Assembly: GCA_036794395.1 (NCBI GenBank)
Contig: DAIRGS010000251.1
Location: forward strand, 1 to 10,229
DNA from: DASXMX01 sp036794395
GTDB taxonomy: Bacteria > Planctomycetota > Phycisphaerae > Tepidisphaerales > Tepidisphaeraceae
Reading direction: 5' to 3'
Length of the DNA: 10,229 bases
Part shown: in pieces, positions 1-6,196 of the stretch
Layout of the letters: the number at the start of each line of letters is the position of its first letter
Position numbering within the stretch: the stretch's first letter is position 1
The notes under the pieces: generated by a model
Seen by the model: only the letters and a program-made list of their open reading frames with translations
Told to the model about the DNA's origin: nothing
Database searches by the model: none
Position numbers and translations under genes: made by a program

Positions 1-29
1 GGCAGGACACGCAGCCTTGTGGGCTGCAA

Positions 30-105
30 CACAGATTCCGCAGATGCTCGCAGATGAAGACAAAACCTGCCTGCATTTCATCTGCGAGCATCTGCGCAAT
101 CTGTG
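30..105. repeat. Inverted repeat, 28-bp arms, ACAGAT/GCAGAT type
   Basis: The left arm (30-57) and right arm (78-105) are reverse complements at 27 of 28 positions, around a 20-nt loop. Within each arm the motif CAGAT recurs about every 9-10 bp (CACAGATTCC, GCAGATGCTC, GCAGATGA), so each arm is itself a short tandem array. The same design, with ACGGAT units, is seen at 7125-7222. This is probably a copy of a dispersed intergenic repeat. The transcribed strand would fold into a long, nearly perfect stem. Confidence 0.8.
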
Positions 106-148
106 GTTAAATCTCTTCACGTCTGCCACGAGAGAAATTCCGGGAAGT

Positions 149-230
149 TGTCATCCTGGAGCGAAGCGAAGGATCTGATTTCGGGTGAGGCGCTCGAACG
201 TCAGATCCTTCGCTTCGCTCGAGGATGACA
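149..230. repeat. Inverted repeat, 30-bp arms, GCGAAGCGAAGGATCT type
   Basis: The left arm (149-178) and right arm (201-230) match as reverse complements at 29 of 30 positions, around a 22-nt loop. The core GCGAAGCGAAGGATCT with the flank TCATCCT resembles a repeat I have seen in intergenic regions of many unrelated soil and aquatic bacteria; that comparison is from memory. It has no open frame of its own, so it would have to be a non-autonomous element (REP- or MITE-like) moved by something encoded elsewhere. Confidence 0.8.
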
Positions 231-265
231 GAACTCGCCAATCCGCTGTATGCCTTGGCTCTTCC

Positions 266-295
266 CATCTGTGTTCGTCTGTGTCCATCTGTGGC
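266..295. repeat. Three 10-bp tandem units, CATCTGTGTT type
   Basis: Three imperfect 10-bp units stand in a row: CATCTGTGTT, CGTCTGTGTC and CATCTGTGGC. Read on the other strand they are ACAGAT-type units like those in the arm at 30-57. No complementary partner arm is nearby, so this looks like a single arm or a decayed copy of that repeat family. It lies 18 bp past the end of the reductase gene. Confidence 0.55.
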
Positions 296-312
296 GAACA
301 CGTATTTCCCCC

Positions 313-1344
313 CTACTCCACCCCCACCTTCTTCTCATCCTTCATATTCGAGCTATGCCCCGGGAAAATGTTCGCCGCGGGATCGAGATAGTGTTTGGCA
401 TAATTCACCGCGATGGTCGCTTCCCCGAAGCCCGTCGCGATCAGCTTGAGCTTTCCGGGCAGCGTGCAGATATCCCCAGCCGCGAAAATGCCTGGGCGGC
501 TGGTCTGCATCATCCCATCCACCTTGATCGCATTTCCCTCCAGCTCCAATCCCCATTCTTTAATGGGGCCCAATGAATTCTGGAACCCGATATTCACCAG
601 CACATCATCCACCGCCAGCGTCTCGTCCACCTTGGTGCGGTTATCAAAAATCACCGCCTGCTCCAGCTTCCCATTGCCCCCGATGGACCGAAGCTCATAA
701 AACGTCTTGATCCTGGCCGAAGTCTGCTTCATCTTCACCACGCTGTCCTCATGCGCCCGGAACTGATCCCGGCGATGAATCAACGTCAGCTCCCCCGCGA
801 TCGGCGCCAACATATTGGCCCAATCTACCGCGCTATCCCCCCCGCCAACGATCAAGACTTTCCGCCCCTTAAACCGCCCCAGGTCTTTCACAAAGTAATG
901 CAACCCCTTGCCCTCATACCCCTTGGCATTCCCCAGCGGCAAAGTCTTAGGCTGAAACGCCCCCACGCCAGCCGCGATGATGATGGACCGGGCGAGGTGA
1001 ACATCTTTCGAAGTTTTCAGACTGAAAACCCGGCTCGCCTCGTCAAAATCCAGCCGCTGCACCTGCTCCCCGAGGCAAACCGCCGGGCCGTATTGCATGG
1101 CCTGCTCGACCAGGGCATTGGCCAGATCCTTGGACAAAACCTTGGGAAACCCGGCGACATCGTAAATCAGCTTCTCGGGATAAAGCGTCGTAAGTTGGCC
1201 GCCCAGGATTTCCAGCGAATCCAGCAGTTTAACGGACATCTGCCGCAACCCCGCATAAAACGCCGCGAACAGGCCCGTGGGGCCAGCGCCAATGATGGCA
1301 ACGTCAACAGGATCCGAAGCAATCGAGTCTAAGGTCATCGGCAT
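313..1344 (-). CDS. Ferredoxin/flavodoxin-NADP(+) reductase, thioredoxin-reductase-like (YumC type)
   Basis: A soluble FAD flavoenzyme that passes electrons between NADPH and ferredoxin or flavodoxin. Visible in the 343-residue product: an FAD-binding GAGPTG at 19-24, GGQL at 48-51, an NADPH-binding GGGDSA at 167-172 followed by HRRDQFRAH at 190-198, and the second FAD segment FAAGDICTLPGK near 287-298 with ATGFGEA at 303-309. The CxxC pair of true thioredoxin reductase is absent. The tail with AKHYLDP and a PGHSS stretch matches the C-terminal extension of the Bacillus subtilis YumC class. Together these make thioredoxin reductase unlikely. The start is uncertain: ATG at 1344 and ATG at 1338 both fit, and neither has a strong ribosome binding site. 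The frame stays open to 1389, but the extra residues do not resemble the family. It stands alone and diverges from the PEP-CTERM gene across about 200 bp. Confidence 0.9.
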   Translation of the reverse strand: MPMTLDSIASDPVDVAIIGAGPTGLFAAFYAGLRQMSVKLLDSLEILGGQLTTLYPEKLIYDVAGFPKVLSKDLANALVEQAMQYGPAVCLGEQVQRLDFDEASRVFSLKTSKDVHLARSIIIAAGVGAFQPKTLPLGNAKGYEGKGLHYFVKDLGRFKGRKVLIVGGGDSAVDWANMLAPIAGELTLIHRRDQFRAHEDSVVKMKQTSARIKTFYELRSIGGNGKLEQAVIFDNRTKVDETLAVDDVLVNIGFQNSLGPIKEWGLELEGNAIKVDGMMQTSRPGIFAAGDICTLPGKLKLIATGFGEATIAVNYAKHYLDPAANIFPGHSSNMKDEKKVGVE

Positions 1345-1542
1345 GAATGCGAATTTTAAGCGTCGATCACCGGGAAACAACCGTCGCATGTTTGGTATAT
1401 ATAAAACACATCTTTTTCGACTTCGGAATTATGCACTTTACAAAGTAACTACCGCCCATGGGGGAGGCGGCGGATATTTTCCCGTGGCATCGGTTCGCCC
1501 GATTCGATATAGTCCGTGCCGCAAGTCTGAGGGAGAGAATGA

Positions 1543-2157
1543 ATGAAGTTCGCATATTGTGCTGTTTTTGTCGGCGTGGTTTCTGCCTTTATGTCGATTC
1601 CTGCATTGGGGAACATCAAGTTAACCTTTGATGAAAATGGCAATGGAACTTGGCAAGACTCTGTTCTACCTACCCAGAATGGGTATACGGGAACCAGCGG
1701 AACTCTCGCCTTTAGTTATGCTCCCGATCCAACCGGGAACATCTCCGGAAGCGTTCTCATCTATAAGCTACCGGCATTGGTAACGAGTGGCCCTACCGAC
1801 ATTGGCGAGCTTGGAGCCACGGTCGGAATCCGAGACTCCAATCCGTCCGACATCTTGTTCTTTACCAACTCAAGCGGGGCAAGCGATCACCTTCTAGACG
1901 CAAACCTGATGATCTTCTATTCACAAGGCGTTGGCGGTGGGTCTTTAGCAGATACTGGCCTTCCAGCTATTGCGGGAACGCTGGCTGACGCGGCCAGCGA
2001 GGATGCCAATGGAAATGTTCAGTGGCTTCCAAACATAGCCATCTTCCCAACCGGCAGCGAGTACGATGGGGTGTCAGGCACGGTTCCAGAACCCGCGACA
2101 TTGGCCCTGCTTGGCTTAACAGTACCGCTCCTCTGCATGCGCCACAGGCGATTCTAG
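1543..2157 (+). CDS. PEP-CTERM sorting-domain exported protein
   Basis: A 204-residue secreted protein of unknown role. Residues 1-23 form a signal peptide with a hydrophobic core and a plausible cleavage site after ALG. The C-terminus has the full PEP-CTERM layout: VPEPATLALLG from about residue 181, a short hydrophobic helix, then a basic tail (RHRRF). In known systems exosortase recognises this signal and anchors or releases the protein at the surface. No exosortase is in this window. The middle is rich in Gly, Ser, Thr and Asn, with no catalytic motif that I recognise. The start is supported by GGGAGAG at 1530-1536, 6 bp before the ATG. It appears to be a single-gene unit, ending 8 bp from the stop of the opposing gene. 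Confidence 0.85.
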   Translation: MKFAYCAVFVGVVSAFMSIPALGNIKLTFDENGNGTWQDSVLPTQNGYTGTSGTLAFSYAPDPTGNISGSVLIYKLPALVTSGPTDIGELGATVGIRDSNPSDILFFTNSSGASDHLLDANLMIFYSQGVGGGSLADTGLPAIAGTLADAASEDANGNVQWLPNIAIFPTGSEYDGVSGTVPEPATLALLGLTVPLLCMRHRRF

Positions 2158-2165
2158 CTCTTTGG

Positions 2166-2393
2166 CTACGGGCCTAACTTCTTCTTCCCCGGCTTGCTGG
2201 CCAGAATCTTCTTCACGTCTTTGGGCTTGATCGCGAAGATCGCGTCAACCGCCTGATCCATCGTCAGCGGGGCGAGGCTCACTGGGTCGCGGCGTCGGCC
2301 TGGATGCTTTTTTGGGGGCTTCTCAAGCACGGCGGCGGATTGTATCAACTGCGTTGGAATTTTATGCAATTGACGTAGCAGTCGCTGGGGCAC
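2166..2393 (-). CDS. Small basic protein of unknown function
   Basis: A 75-residue frame, rich in Lys, Arg and Pro, with a GTG start. I do not recognise a named family. The C-terminal half has the coherent stretch DPVSLAPLTMDQAVDAIFAI followed by a helix-like KPKDVKKIL and a Lys-rich tail, which looks like real protein rather than a shadow frame. The first 25 or so residues are less convincing. No ribosome binding site supports the GTG, and a later start at the GTG around residue 22 is possible. It begins 24 bp past the stop of the leftward membrane-protein gene, so the two could be co-transcribed. It may instead be a remnant of a longer gene. Confidence 0.45.
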   Translation of the reverse strand: MPQRLLRQLHKIPTQLIQSAAVLEKPPKKHPGRRRDPVSLAPLTMDQAVDAIFAIKPKDVKKILASKPGKKKLGP

Positions 2394-2417
2394 TGGTTGG
2401 ATGGGGCACTGATGTAC

Positions 2418-2882
2418 TCACGAGAAGTTTGGCAGCAAGCCAGAAAAGCACGCTGTGACCGCAAGACTGTGCGCGATGATGATCACCACGAGCCAGATCC
2501 AATTTCGCTGCGCCACGCTGAAACCGATCACGAGGCCGTAAAGCGGGAATTGCAGCAGCCCGGCGATGATCAGCGGGAGTGAAATGTAATTCCCGGTAAG
2601 CAGTGTCGCCAGCATCGAAAATGGGAACACCGCTCGCGCGAAGCCGTAATGGCCGTGGCCAGCGCGGGCAGAGATGAACGCCAAGAGCAGGGCTGGCAGT
2701 GTCAGAAGTCCGCCGAATATTGCACCCGATATGGCCCAGGCAACACCATTCCGGGGCGGCTTGTTGTGTGGATTGGCGTAGTCTAAGGTTGTCACTTCTT
2801 CTTCCACAGTTTCCGGGCGAGAGTATTCCTTACGCCAATTGGCTTGGCCAGTAACTATTCGGGGAGATAATTGTAGCACCAT
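2418..2882 (-). CDS. Membrane protein of unknown function, about four helices
   Basis: The 154-residue product has a hydrophilic N-terminus (1-45) with acidic patches. Likely membrane helices follow at about 47-71, 82-98, 101-123 and 127-149, joined by short loops such as SARAGHGHYG. I see no catalytic or transport motif and cannot assign a family. The start is uncertain. ATG at 2882 gives the longest form; the internal GTG codons near residues 26 and 30 would give a product beginning close to the TLDYANPHNKPP segment, which may be the true N-terminus. It lies downstream of parB on the same strand, about 200 bp away and with a parS-like site between them, so it is probably a separate unit. 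Confidence 0.65.
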   Translation of the reverse strand: MVLQLSPRIVTGQANWRKEYSRPETVEEEVTTLDYANPHNKPPRNGVAWAISGAIFGGLLTLPALLLAFISARAGHGHYGFARAVFPFSMLATLLTGNYISLPLIIAGLLQFPLYGLVIGFSVAQRNWIWLVVIIIAHSLAVTACFSGLLPNFS

Positions 2883-3065
2883 TCATTTACGAGTCATTCT
2901 GTGTTCAGGGTCAGAAGGGCCAATGGGCTCTCAGAATTCGTATTATTTCATAGGCAGCAATGCATGACCATGGAGCTTCAGTACCGCAGGACGTGCGGAA
3001 TATTGCAGTTTAGCGGGCTGTGCCTGATCGCTCCAGCGCTTACCGCAGCCGACTGAGCCCACCGA

Positions 3066-3079
3066 GTTCCACGTGGAAC
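3066..3079. promoter_or_regulatory. parS-like centromere site, 3' of parB
   Basis: The perfect 14-bp palindrome GTTCCACGTGGAAC matches the core of bacterial parS (B. subtilis type TGTTTCACGTGAAACA; the Pseudomonas form has the same TTCCACGTGGAA core). Here it reads AGTTCCACGTGGAACA. It sits 9 bp beyond the parB stop. ParB would bind this site through its helix-turn-helix and load as a CTP-dependent clamp. That behaviour is known of the family and inferred here. Confidence 0.85.
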
Positions 3080-3088
3080 ACTCAATGC

Positions 3089-4072
3089 CTACTCTGCCGA
3101 GACTCCCAGCCGACTGAGGAGTTCATCGAACTGATCGAGCGAAGCGTAGTGGAGAATCAATCGCCCCTTTCCTTTTTTGGCCGCGGTACGGAGTTGGACT
3201 CTTAGACCCAGCTGGCGTGTGAGGGACTTTTCCAGATCGACTTGGTGGGCGCTGGATGGCGCGGCCCCGGCTCGCGGGGTCGCGGGGGTTGCGCTGGCGG
3301 CTTCGCTCATGAGCCGTTCAAGGTTGCGGACGGAGAGTTCCTGGGTGACGACGAGATTCGCAAGGCGTTGCTGTTCGAGGATGTCGGGGACCCCCGCCAG
3401 GATTTTCGCATGGCCAAGGCTTAGCCGTCCATCGACCAGCATCGCCTGAATCGGCTCCGCCAGATCCAGTAGCCGGAGGTGATTGGCGATGGTGCTGCGG
3501 TCTTCTCCGAGCCGGCCGGCCATCTCCGCCTGGGTCAGGCCCAGCTGGGACATGAGGGTTCGATACGCTTGGGCCCGGTCGATCGGGTTCAGGTTCTCGC
3601 GCTGGATGTTCTCGACCAGGGCCATCTGGGCCTGGGTGAAGCTGTCCACCACCCGAACGATTGCCGGGATCGTCGTAAGCCCAGCCAGCTTAGCCGCCCG
3701 CCAGCGTCGCTCACCGGCGATCAGCTCGTACGACTCCCCAACCTGCCGGACGATAACAGGCTGAATCAGGCCCGTGGATTTCAAGCTGGCCGCGAGCTCA
3801 GCGATGCTCCCATCGTTCATCTGCCTGCGCGGCTGATGGGGGTTGGGCACGACCGAGACCAGCGGGATTTCAAACGGTGCGCCAGTAGGGGGTGCAGATG
3901 GAGCTGGAGGCTGGGCGACCGGCGTGGACGACTCGGAAGAGGAGCCGACGGGCGCGGTAGTGACTGGAGACTCTTCGGAAGCGATCTCTCGCTCTATCGG
4001 AAGCTCCGTCATCGACATCAAACTGCTTAATCCCCGACCGAGGCGCGATTTGGTTTTCATGAGTTTCGACAT
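3089..4072 (-). CDS. parB: ParB/Spo0J-family chromosome partitioning protein
   Basis: A DNA-binding CTPase clamp that loads at parS and organises the origin region for segregation. In the 327-residue product: an N-terminal SRLGRGLSSLM segment near residues 8-18, typical of chromosomal ParB and used to contact ParA; a Pro/Ser-rich linker to about 65; then NPHQPRR (77-83), GERRWRAA (120-127) and ENIQREN (154-160) of the CTP-binding domain. The helix-turn-helix spans about 179-202, and the dimerisation domain lies at about 278-327. I chose the ATG at 4072 because AAAGGA lies 5 bp ahead of it; an ATG two codons earlier (4078) overlaps that site. The frame extends to 4153 but would run through the parS site. 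No parA flanks it: the next gene upstream is an oppositely oriented toxin-antitoxin pair. Confidence 0.95.
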   Translation of the reverse strand: MSKLMKTKSRLGRGLSSLMSMTELPIEREIASEESPVTTAPVGSSSESSTPVAQPPAPSAPPTGAPFEIPLVSVVPNPHQPRRQMNDGSIAELAASLKSTGLIQPVIVRQVGESYELIAGERRWRAAKLAGLTTIPAIVRVVDSFTQAQMALVENIQRENLNPIDRAQAYRTLMSQLGLTQAEMAGRLGEDRSTIANHLRLLDLAEPIQAMLVDGRLSLGHAKILAGVPDILEQQRLANLVVTQELSVRNLERLMSEAASATPATPRAGAAPSSAHQVDLEKSLTRQLGLRVQLRTAAKKGKGRLILHYASLDQFDELLSRLGVSAE

Positions 4073-4105
4073 GGGCATCCTTTCCCAGTAGTGAAGATTG
4101 ATCGA

Positions 4106-4121
4106 TGTTCCACGTGGAACC
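4106..4121. promoter_or_regulatory. parS centromere site, 5' of parB
   Basis: TGTTCCACGTGGAACC holds the same perfect 14-bp palindrome (4107-4120) as the site at 3066-3079. The full 16-mer equals the parS form that I recall for Pseudomonas. It lies about 34 bp upstream of the parB start codon, so ParB binding here could also affect parB transcription. That regulatory role is inferred from position alone. Confidence 0.9.
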
Positions 4122-4285
4122 AGATCGTCCTGATGGTAACTCTGCCTTACCAAAAAGCAAAAGGCGCTCGATCCTTTTCGATACTTGCGATTGGCTCATA
4201 CATCAAAATCTCCCACTCCAGTGTCTTTCAAACGACTGTTTTAATCAATCTCATGGGCCGGTAGATTTCGATCGCGTCTCATGAT

Positions 4286-4306
4286 ATTGTACATAACATT
4301 GTACAT
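4286..4306 (+). promoter_or_regulatory. Candidate toxin-antitoxin operator, two TGTACA hexamers
   Basis: Two identical 9-bp copies of ATTGTACAT (4286-4294 and 4298-4306) each contain the palindrome TGTACA. The hexamer centres are 12 bp apart, about one helical turn. The pair ends 17 bp before the antitoxin ATG. The E. coli yefM-yoeB operator uses TGTACA cores with, as I recall, the same 12-bp centre spacing. The downstream antitoxin is of the Phd/YefM family, so binding by this antitoxin and autorepression is a reasonable inference. Confidence 0.75.
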
Positions 4307-4323
4307 GAATTATTGAGGTTCTC

Positions 4324-4617
4324 ATGACCCGCAGTTCGGATATCACGAGTTTCACCGACTTTCGTGCTCGCCTGCGCGCCCATCTCGATGCGCGAAAAAC
4401 GACAGGCCGCCCGTTATTCGTCACGACAAATGGCGAAACCGAAGCGGTTGTCCTTTCCCCTGAGGCCTTCGATGCCCTTATGGATCAGGCGGAACTCAAT
4501 GAGAGTTTGTCGCTTCTGGATCGCAGCGAGGAAGACCTTGAAGCAGGGCGGGTGATGTCTGCGAAGGCTGGGCTTCGCAAGATTGCTGCGGAGCTCAATC
4601 TGAAACTCGATCGATGA
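4324..4617 (+). CDS. Phd/YefM-family type II antitoxin
   Basis: A 97-residue antitoxin expected to bind its operator through the N-terminal domain and to neutralise the toxin encoded next to it with its C-terminal tail. The pattern F(R)xxLxxHL...GRPLFVTTNGETEAVVLSPEAFDAL over residues 10-52 is typical of Phd/YefM proteins. The region from about 55 on is charged and helical, as expected for the toxin-wrapping segment. The start has GAGG at 4315-4318, 5 bp ahead. Its TGA overlaps the toxin ATG (ATGA at 4614-4617), indicating translational coupling. It is probably repressed by its own product through the TGTACA pair upstream. Confidence 0.9.
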   Translation: MTRSSDITSFTDFRARLRAHLDARKTTGRPLFVTTNGETEAVVLSPEAFDALMDQAELNESLSLLDRSEEDLEAGRVMSAKAGLRKIAAELNLKLDR

Positions 4618-4961
4618 AATACACCGTCGAGATAACGGAGTCGGCCCTGGAAACGATCCATGCACAGGCGCGTTACATTGCCATTGACTGCCAATCGCCT
4701 TTGAACGCGGGCCGCTGGCTGGAGCAGATTTGGGATGCGATTGACGCCCTGGCGCAGTCTCCCACCCGACACAATCTGGCTCCCGAAAACGACTTCAAAT
4801 TCTACGAAGTTCGGCGTGTACTCGTTGGCCAGTACCTCATCCTATTTACCGTAAGTGACGAAACCCACACAGTATGGGTTATTGGATTCCGTCACGGAAG
4901 CCGCCTTCCTCGACCGACCGAATTGCCTGATGTTGTTCCGCATCCACCTGAAAGCACTTAG
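4614..4961 (+). CDS. RelE/ParE-family toxin
   Basis: A 115-residue toxin of the RelE/ParE superfamily. The fold signature is visible: MKYTVEITESALETI at the start (first strand and helix), a long helix around 31-48, then the strand series with VRRVLVGQYLILFTV at about 66-80 and VWVIGFRHGSR at 87-97. RelE members cut mRNA on the ribosome and ParE members poison DNA gyrase. The sequence does not let me choose, though the HGSR ending is common in the ParE-like branch. The tail after residue 98 is Pro-rich and slightly long for the family. It overlaps the antitoxin by 4 bp and is the last gene of the pair. Confidence 0.85.
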   Translation: MKYTVEITESALETIHAQARYIAIDCQSPLNAGRWLEQIWDAIDALAQSPTRHNLAPENDFKFYEVRRVLVGQYLILFTVSDETHTVWVIGFRHGSRLPRPTELPDVVPHPPEST

Positions 4962-5120
4962 AGGCGCTTAGATCTGGCACCTAAGCCAATGCAATTCGGA
5001 ATTTCCCCGCGTCAATCCGGGTTAATGCGTCCGGTTAAGTATGGCGTCCAATATGGATGTATTGCTTCGGGACGGGTTGCCCGTTCAAATGTGGAAGCGA
5101 CTTCGGCGCGAGGAGATGTC

Positions 5121-5369
5121 ATGACCGATGAAAAAATTGAGATCAATCCAAGTTATTACGATCCGGCTGGCCGGATTGCCAACCCCGAAAGGGTAATTGA
5201 GGTCGGGAGGCCTATTCGGTTCGCGACCTTTAAAATCCGTACCGCGATCTATTTTGGATTTTGGGCCGCTTTTGGCGCTTTCCTGTTCAACCTGTTGCTC
5301 GCCCTCATCCAGGCATTGCTGCTCCTGGCGGGTTACACAGGCGTGCGACTATGGAATCTCGGGCGATGA
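5121..5369 (+). CDS. Small membrane protein of unknown function (first of three)
   Basis: The 82-residue product has a polar N-terminal half (about 1-38) and a strongly hydrophobic stretch at about 41-78 that could form one long or two short membrane helices. I do not recognise a family. The start at 5121 is chosen because AGGAG at 5111-5115 lies 5 bp ahead. A longer frame opens at 4989, but the added residues look random and would include the ribosome binding site. The next gene starts 10 bp after this stop, so the two are likely co-transcribed. Confidence 0.7.
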   Translation: MTDEKIEINPSYYDPAGRIANPERVIEVGRPIRFATFKIRTAIYFGFWAAFGAFLFNLLLALIQALLLLAGYTGVRLWNLGR

Positions 5370-5379
5370 GGAACCGTTG

Positions 5380-5649
5380 ATGAGTCGAATTGCGCGGAAA
5401 AGCCTGCTTATGCTGGCGATCCTGTCGATCGGGTGGATGGCCCTCGCGGTCGCTCGACAACAACTCATCGCATCGCGTGCGGCACAATCGCTTGGCATTA
5501 CCCGAAAGGGATTTTTGAGAGGATCGGTTTCGCCGGGGGAAGCGTCCGTCGAAGTGCCTCTTGTGCCACTGCTCTTGAATCCGTTTGCGGCTCATCCCAA
5601 AGCGTATTTGATCGTCGATGACTTGCCGCGTGGGGAAATCAGGTATTAA
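5380..5649 (+). CDS. Small single-helix anchored protein of unknown function (second of three)
   Basis: An 89-residue protein with an N-terminal basic segment (SRIARK) and one hydrophobic helix at about 8-25, which could act as a membrane anchor or uncleaved signal. About 60 residues follow that would face outward, with two Pro/Leu-rich stretches. No known motif is seen. The start at 5380 has GAGGA at 5368-5372, 7 bp ahead, overlapping the stop of the previous gene. The third gene follows after about 50 bp. Confidence 0.65.
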   Translation: MSRIARKSLLMLAILSIGWMALAVARQQLIASRAAQSLGITRKGFLRGSVSPGEASVEVPLVPLLLNPFAAHPKAYLIVDDLPRGEIRY

Positions 5650-5700
5650 ACCTGGTTCTAACTTGGGACGAGCGCATCATCGCGGAAGTGGGAATAGTTG

Positions 5701-6114
5701 ATGAGTGTGGAGCAGCAAAGTGGCGGAGATGGCGAAGGGCCGTCGGTCCTCGCTTATGGAACGGCGGATCCCAACCAACGGTCGTTCCTTTTCTTTGCGT
5801 GGGACCTGATCGTTGGCTTAACAATGATCCTTTGTTCGCTGGCGGTGCAAGTGGTTGTGATCGGTTTGATTGCCACGTTCTCGATCGCAGGAATAGTCCA
5901 ATATCTCGGCTTGGCGGAGCGATGGGTTTGGGTGGGCGATGGGGTCGCACTGGTTTTATTGAACTGGCTCACGTTCTGGGAATTCAAACGGCTGACAAAA
6001 GTGCGTAGCGCACTGCGGCTTGGAAGCGCGTTGTTCCTCCTGCCGCGTGGAATCTATCGGATACGATTTGGGCGCGAAACCTATTTCGAAGTGGACGATG
6101 AAACAGCGGGGTAA
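5701..6114 (+). CDS. Membrane protein of unknown function (third of three)
   Basis: A 137-residue protein. The first 27 residues are polar. Long hydrophobic stretches lie at about 30-70 (one or two helices) and 77-94, followed by a basic WEFKRLTKVRSALRLG segment and a C-terminal part ending in an acidic tail (FEVDDETAG). I cannot assign a family. The ATG at 5701 is preceded by GGGA 8 bp ahead; a TTG directly before it (5698) is an alternative. It closes a run of three small membrane-associated genes in the same direction and converges on the lipoprotein gene. Confidence 0.65.
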   Translation: MSVEQQSGGDGEGPSVLAYGTADPNQRSFLFFAWDLIVGLTMILCSLAVQVVVIGLIATFSIAGIVQYLGLAERWVWVGDGVALVLLNWLTFWEFKRLTKVRSALRLGSALFLLPRGIYRIRFGRETYFEVDDETAG

Positions 6115-6173
6115 TTCGAGCCTGTGTGGGGTACTCTTCGCGAGCCGGGGTGTTCAATCGTGTGGCACATTCA

Positions 6174-6196
6174 GGGTGGACACGGGGGGTCCGCCC
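6174..6196. repeat. Small hairpin past the lipoprotein stop
   Basis: GGGTGGAC (6174-6181) can pair with GTCCGCCC (6189-6196) across a 7-nt loop, with one G-T wobble. It starts directly after the lipoprotein stop codon on the minus strand and lies between two convergent genes. There is no T-tract on either side, so it is at most a weak terminator. The GGGGTCCGCCCC core may belong to another dispersed repeat. Confidence 0.4.

Larger units (their letters stand above)
1..312. other. Gene-free region made of repeat elements
   Basis: No convincing gene lies here. The short open frames on both strands run through repeat sequence and have no ribosome binding site or recognisable protein. The stretch holds a 28-bp-arm hairpin (30-105), a 30-bp-arm hairpin (149-230) and three imperfect 10-bp tandem units (266-295), all annotated separately. 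It lies beyond the stop codon of the leftward reductase gene ending at 313. None of the hairpins is followed by a T-tract, so they are not obvious intrinsic terminators. Confidence 0.7.

Noticed and set aside
30..230. Intrinsic terminators for the reductase gene
   Set aside because: The stems are long and symmetrical but have no T-tract on either strand; repeat elements fit better.
751..1332. Rightward open frame of 193 codons opposite the reductase gene
   Set aside because: It is a shadow of the flavoenzyme and has no motif or ribosome binding site.
313..1344. Thioredoxin reductase
   Set aside because: The redox CxxC is absent and the C-terminal extension matches the YumC-type ferredoxin-NADP(+) reductase.
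1390..1450. Promoter for the reductase gene around the TATATATA run
   Set aside because: The -10-like run is AT-rich by chance in either direction, and no acceptable -35 stands at the right spacing.
3479..4030. Rightward open frame of 183 codons opposite parB
   Set aside because: It is a shadow of parB, whose family motifs are unmistakable on the other strand.
4963..4987. Terminator after the first toxin gene
   Set aside because: The possible stem is short, contains a bulge, and is not followed by a T-tract.
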